Shown here piece after piece: positions 60,253 to 64,000 of a stretch of 64,000 nt of DNA. The notes under the pieces were generated by a model. That model ran no database searches and was not told the origin of the DNA. It saw only the letters and a program-made list of their open reading frames with translations. Each line of letters starts with the position of its first letter. Positions within the stretch are counted from its first letter, which is position 1. Origin of the DNA: CATZDY01 sp045599035 (GTDB lineage Bacteria; Bacillota; Desulfotomaculia; Desulfotomaculales; Desulfocucumaceae); NCBI GenBank assembly GCA_045599035.1, contig JAZRVI010000032.1, positions 44,418 through 108,417 on the forward strand, given 5' to 3'. The position numbers were made by a program, and so were the translations under genes.

Positions 60253-61926
60253 TTGAGCAGCCTGATCGAAGAAATCCGGCAAAAGATTAAAAACAGCCTG
60301 AACCAAGCTTTGCAAGAGGCTCAAAGCAAAGAGCTTCTGCCCTCCTTTGCCGCCCCGGATTTTATGGTAGAGATACCCAGAGAAAAGGAAAACGGAGACT
60401 TCGCCACCAACCTGGCCATGCTTTCCGCCAAACCAGCCAAAACAGCCCCCCGCAAAATTGCGGAAATCCTGGCAGCCGAGCTGGGCGAATTACCTTTGGC
60501 CAAAATCGAAATTGCCGGTCCCGGTTTTATTAATTTCTATTTGCAGCCTCAATGGATTTTGGAAATTTTGCCTCGAATTTTGGCTGCTGGTTCCAATTAT
60601 GGCCGCTCCAACCTGGGACAGGGGCAAAGGGTGCAGGTTGAATTTGTCAGTGCCAATCCCACCGGGCTTTTGCACATGGGCAATGCCAGAGGAGCCGCTT
60701 TGGGAGACAGTCTGGCTTCTGTTTTGGACTTTGCCGGCTATAATGTAAGCCGGGAATTTTATATTAATGATGCCGGAAACCAAATCGAAAACTTTGGCTT
60801 GTCCCTGGAAGCCCGCTATTTGGAGCTTTTGGGACAAAAGGTGGAATTTCCGGAGGAAGGCTATCACGGACAGGACATTATTACCACCATGCAAGGCTTT
60901 ATTGCTCAGTTTGGGGATAAATATCTGCAAGAAGAACCAGCAGTTCGCCGCAAAATCATGGTAGACTATGCCCTAAAAGAAAAGCTGACCAATATTAAAA
61001 ATTCCCTGGCCAAGTTTGGAGTAGAATATGATGTTTGGTTTTCGGAAAAATCCCTGCATGATTCTGGAGCAGTCATGGCCACTTTGCAAAAATTGGAACA
61101 AAATGGCTATATTTACGAAAAAGAAGGAGCCAAATGGTTCAAAGGAACCGAGCTGGGACTGGAAAAGGATGAAGTTTTGGTTCGCAGTAACGGCTTGCCC
61201 ACCTATTATGCGGCGGATATTGCCTATCATTTGAATAAATTTGAACGAGGCTTTGATCGGGTTATTAATATCTGGGGAGCGGATCACCACGGACATGTGG
61301 CTCGGATGAAAAGCTCACTCCAGGCTTTGGGACTTAAACCGGAAGCTTTGCAGGTTATTTTAATGCAGTTGGTTCGGCTCTATCAAAACGGAGAACTGGT
61401 GCGGATGAGCAAACGAACCGGCCAGTTTGTTACTCTGGATGAGCTGGTAGAAGAAGTGGGCAGGGATGCCGCCCGCTATTTCTTTGTCATGCGAAGCTCG
61501 GACAGCCATTTGGACTTTGATTTGGATTTGGCCAAAAGCCACACCAACGACAATCCGGTTTATTATGTCCAATATGCCCACGCCCGAATTTGCAGCATTT
61601 TCCGCCAATTGGAAGCTCAAGCTCCCCAGACGGCCGCTTTGGAGGAACTGACTTCTTTGCAGGCTCCGGCTGAACTGGAACTGGTTCGCAAGCTGGCTGA
61701 TTTCCCGGAAGAAATAACTCTGGCTGCCAAGGATTTGGCTCCCCATCGGCTAACCCGCTATCTGCACGAAGTAGCCGGTCTGTTCCACAGCTTCTATAAT
61801 GCTCACCGGATTAAAGGCGAAGCTCCGGAAGTAAGGCAGGCTCGCCTGATTTTGATTGCCGCCACCAGAACAGTTTTGGCCAACGGCCTGGGCTTAATTG
61901 GAGTCCTGGCTCCGGAAAGTATGTAA
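60253..61926 (+). CDS. argS: Arginyl-tRNA synthetase
   Basis: The protein of about 557 residues has the class-I motifs FVSANPTGLLHMGNARGAALGD (HIGH-like HMGN, about residue 130), the long central domain and the RMSKRTGQFVTLDEL (KMSK-like MSKR, about 388), plus the DALR anticodon domain at the end. I use the TTG at 60253, 11 bp after AAAGGAG, because it gives the family N-terminus; an ATG at 60226 is possible. It attaches arginine to tRNA-Arg. It stands alone on the plus strand. Confidence 0.95.
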   Translation: MSSLIEEIRQKIKNSLNQALQEAQSKELLPSFAAPDFMVEIPREKENGDFATNLAMLSAKPAKTAPRKIAEILAAELGELPLAKIEIAGPGFINFYLQPQWILEILPRILAAGSNYGRSNLGQGQRVQVEFVSANPTGLLHMGNARGAALGDSLASVLDFAGYNVSREFYINDAGNQIENFGLSLEARYLELLGQKVEFPEEGYHGQDIITTMQGFIAQFGDKYLQEEPAVRRKIMVDYALKEKLTNIKNSLAKFGVEYDVWFSEKSLHDSGAVMATLQKLEQNGYIYEKEGAKWFKGTELGLEKDEVLVRSNGLPTYYAADIAYHLNKFERGFDRVINIWGADHHGHVARMKSSLQALGLKPEALQVILMQLVRLYQNGELVRMSKRTGQFVTLDELVEEVGRDAARYFFVMRSSDSHLDFDLDLAKSHTNDNPVYYVQYAHARICSIFRQLEAQAPQTAALEELTSLQAPAELELVRKLADFPEEITLAAKDLAPHRLTRYLHEVAGLFHSFYNAHRIKGEAPEVRQARLILIAATRTVLANGLGLIGVLAPESM

Positions 61927-61978
61927 CAAAATCAACCGAACAATACTTTTGGGTCTTCTTCAAATAATATATGTAACG

Positions 61979-62028
61979 GCCTGGATTTCCTCTCAGGTGA
62001 ACTCTGACTGTTTGAAAGGAAATCCAGA
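61979..62028 (+). repeat. Inverted repeat between argS and pyrG
   Basis: The arms CTGGATTTCCT and AGGAAATCCAG are separated by about 24 bases, just after argS. A second hairpin (AGCTCTTCCC / GGGAGAGCT, about 62100-62122) lies closer to pyrG. Either may terminate argS or regulate pyrG; the sequence does not decide. Confidence 0.5.
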
Positions 62029-62148
62029 CCAAAGGCTTTCTATTGATTTATTTTAATCAGAAAAGCCTGGACCCTGTCAGCCAAGTGATTCGCACTTGCT
62101 AGCTCTTCCCAAGGGAGAGCTGATAAGGCCATACTTTAGCAAGAAAGC

Positions 62149-62177
62149 TTGAAAAATACTAAGATTATCTTTATTAA
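62149..62177 (+). promoter_or_regulatory. Possible promoter of pyrG
   Basis: TTGAAA (62149-62154), 17 bp, TATTAA (62172-62177) lies just before the ribosome site of pyrG; the leader would be only about 15 nt, so the site is tentative. Confidence 0.4.
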
Positions 62178-62195
62178 ATAAGGTTGGGAGAGAAA

Positions 62196-63791
62196 ATGGC
62201 TAAATATATATTTGTAACCGGCGGTGTAGCTTCTTCTTTGGGCAAGGGGATTACGGCCTCATCCCTGGGACGGCTGCTGAAAAGCCGGGGGTTAAAGGTA
62301 GCATTGCAAAAACTGGATCCCTATATTAATGTTGACCCAGGCACCATGAGTCCCTATCAGCACGGCGAAGTTTTTGTCACCGAAGACGGAGCCGAAACTG
62401 ATCTGGATCTGGGGCATTATGAACGCTTTATTGATGTTAACCTGACCCGCTCCAGCAATATTACTACTGGAGGAATTTATTATTCGGTCATCACCAAGGA
62501 ACGCCGGGGGGATTATCTGGGCGGAACCGTTCAGGTTATTCCTCATATAACCAACGAAATAAAAGAACATATCCGGCAGGTTAAATCGGATCAACAGGCT
62601 GATGTGGTTATTACTGAAATAGGCGGTACGGTCGGGGACATTGAAAGTCTGCCCTTTTTGGAAGCTATTCGGCAATTTGGCCGGGAAGAAGGCCGGGAAA
62701 ATGTAATTTATATTCATGTAACCCTGATTCCTTATATGCGAATGGCTAATGAACTGAAAACCAAACCCACCCAGCACAGTGTTAAGGAATTAAGAAGTAT
62801 TGGGATTCAGCCGGACATTATTGTCTGCCGCACCGAAAAAGAGATTTCCCCGGATATTGTGGAAAAAATCGCCTTGTTCTGCAATGTGGATAAGGATGCA
62901 GTTATTCAGGCTTTGGATGCCAAGTCCATCTATGAGCTGCCTTTGGCCATGGAAAAAGAAGGGCTGGCTGCCAAGGTGATTTCTCAGCTCAAATTGCAAT
63001 GTGCCGAACCGGATTTAAAAGAATGGGCAGCCATGATCGAAAAAATGCAGCACCCGGATGGAGAAGTCCGAATTGCCCTGGTCGGCAAGTATGTAACCCT
63101 GCCGGACGCTTATTTCAGCGTAGCCGAATCCCTGCGGCACGCCGCCCTGAAGCACGGCAAAACCATGCGGATTGATTGGATTAATGCTGAGGATCTGGAA
63201 GAACAGCCGGCTGAACAATTATTGCAGGAGGCCGACGGCATTTTGGTACCGGGGGGCTTTGGAGATCGGGGCATTGAAGGCAAAATTAAAGCTATTAATT
63301 TTGCCCGAATTAACAAAATACCTTATTTGGGCATTTGTCTGGGGATGCAGTTAGCCGTGGTCGAATATGCCCGCCAGGTTTTGGGCTGGCAGGAAGCCAA
63401 CAGCACTGAATTTAACCCCGGAACCGCTTATCCGGTTATTGATCTGCTGCCGGATCAGGATTTGGGCAAAATGGGCGGAACCATGCGTTTGGGAGCCTAT
63501 CCTTGCCACCTGAAAGAAAACACCAAAGTCAAAGAAGCCTATCAGCAAGAGCTGGTTCAGGAACGCCACCGGCACCGCTATGAATTAAACAATGATTTCC
63601 GCAACGAGCTGGAAGCAGCCGGGCTGGTTTTCAGCGGAACCTATACTGAAAAGAATCTGGTTGAAGTGGTAGAACTGCCAGATCATCCCTGGTTTGTGGG
63701 TACTCAATTTCATCCGGAATTTAAGTCCCGCCCCAACCGGCCGCATCCTTTGTTTGCTGAATTTGTCAGAGCAGCTATTCAAAATCACTGA
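62196..63791 (+). CDS. pyrG: CTP synthase
   Basis: The 531-residue enzyme starts MAKYIFVTGGVASSLGKGIT at 62196 (GGGAG 6 bp upstream). The synthase domain has QHGEVFVTEDGAETDLDLGHYERF as a landmark (given in part; about residues 52-75) and the C-terminal glutaminase has LGICLGMQLAVVEYA (nucleophile Cys) and FHPEFKSRPNRPHPLF. It makes CTP from UTP with glutamine. It follows argS by 270 bp. No rpoE gene is found upstream, where Bacillus has one. The end is intact. Confidence 0.97.
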   Translation: MAKYIFVTGGVASSLGKGITASSLGRLLKSRGLKVALQKLDPYINVDPGTMSPYQHGEVFVTEDGAETDLDLGHYERFIDVNLTRSSNITTGGIYYSVITKERRGDYLGGTVQVIPHITNEIKEHIRQVKSDQQADVVITEIGGTVGDIESLPFLEAIRQFGREEGRENVIYIHVTLIPYMRMANELKTKPTQHSVKELRSIGIQPDIIVCRTEKEISPDIVEKIALFCNVDKDAVIQALDAKSIYELPLAMEKEGLAAKVISQLKLQCAEPDLKEWAAMIEKMQHPDGEVRIALVGKYVTLPDAYFSVAESLRHAALKHGKTMRIDWINAEDLEEQPAEQLLQEADGILVPGGFGDRGIEGKIKAINFARINKIPYLGICLGMQLAVVEYARQVLGWQEANSTEFNPGTAYPVIDLLPDQDLGKMGGTMRLGAYPCHLKENTKVKEAYQQELVQERHRHRYELNNDFRNELEAAGLVFSGTYTEKNLVEVVELPDHPWFVGTQFHPEFKSRPNRPHPLFAEFVRAAIQNH

Positions 63792-63795
63792 CTTA

Positions 63796-63815
63796 CCCAC
63801 AGGCAAGCCTGCGGG
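63796..63815 (+). terminator. Hairpin after pyrG
   Basis: CCCACAGGC-AA-GCCTGCGGG, 5 bp after the pyrG stop. The U-tract is weak. The remaining 185 bp to the window edge show no gene that I can support. Confidence 0.5.
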
Positions 63816-64000
63816 GTTCCAATTGTTAAGCGTTGCTTGTAATCGTACATCATTTTCAGACTTTGGAATACAAGTTTATGCTTAGAGCAAAGAAACTTTA
63901 TAGACAAGCAATCCGTTGATTACATTGGCATCTAATTTCTGCCATACAGCAGGGAAGTAAAGTCAAGCTCCCTGATATTCAGGGTATATTAAATCTATGT

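Noticed and set aside
1..64000. CRISPR arrays, tRNA and rRNA genes
   Set aside because: No regularly spaced direct repeats and no tRNA or rRNA signature sequences were seen on either strand.
63792..64000. Possible gene or mobile element at the right edge
   Set aside because: Only a hairpin after pyrG and AT-rich DNA can be seen; the short open frame there overlaps pyrG and has no motif.

Overview
The window looks like a chromosome segment of a Bacillota bacterium, probably class Clostridia and near the Peptococcaceae. The case rests on a CIRCE-controlled groES-groEL operon, an rplU-rpmA-(Spo0B-like)-obg order that recalls Bacillus, a DUF1540 peptide, a glycine T-box before glyQS, an FMN riboswitch before ribDEBAH, a chromosomal EndoA-type mazEF pair, and a TolC-like protein beside a copper-amine-oxidase-domain envelope protein. 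No rRNA, tRNA or CRISPR array was seen. The genus cannot be fixed by reading.

Layout. 1-2.6 kb: groEL start, groES, mogA, a DUF1540 peptide, a lipoprotein, rpmB. 2.7-8.1 kb (plus strand): recG, then an uncharacterised set (TPR protein, DUF4037 nucleotidyltransferase-like protein, DUF4125 protein, 103-residue protein) with a 231-bp transposon-like mini-element in the middle. 8-20.7 kb (minus strand): cobQ, an MFS transporter, nicotinate phosphoribosyltransferase, the riboflavin operon with its riboswitch, rimI-tsaB-tsaE, an amidohydrolase, a class-I glutamine amidotransferase-like hydrolase, mazEF and an orphan ilvN.

20.8-38.9 kb: a surface-polysaccharide island on the minus strand, transcribed from a near-consensus promoter at 38.86 kb. 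It runs DegT aminotransferase, acyltransferase, priming sugar transferase, ATP-grasp and HAD enzymes, CapK-like ligase, glycosyltransferases, UDP-sugar dehydrogenase plus 4-epimerase (probably for a UDP-HexNAc uronic acid), EpsG-like polymerase, Wzx flippase and galE. At least four parts are broken: an amber codon in an ATP-grasp gene, a LicD/ATP-grasp chimera, a frameshifted capK, and an IS3 orfA without orfB. An acyltransferase carries C7/T8/G8 runs that could slip.

39.2-64 kb: proB, obg, Spo0B-like gene, rpmA, rplU, a Cys-rich protein, a helical hydrolase-like protein, TerC, MATE, TolC-like protein, a large envelope protein with a truncated tandem paralogue, ppdK, a CcpN-like regulator, a B12/radical SAM protein, glyS-glyQ, then argS and pyrG on the plus strand.

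The most unusual signal is a set of about 230-bp elements with IS200/IS605-like left and right hairpin ends and no transposase (6772-7002, 51239-51460 inverted, 20817-21046), plus right-end-only relics at 43035-43152 and 54280-54335. One of them sits in a duplicated intergenic region whose other copy preserves the empty site, so the insertion can be read directly.
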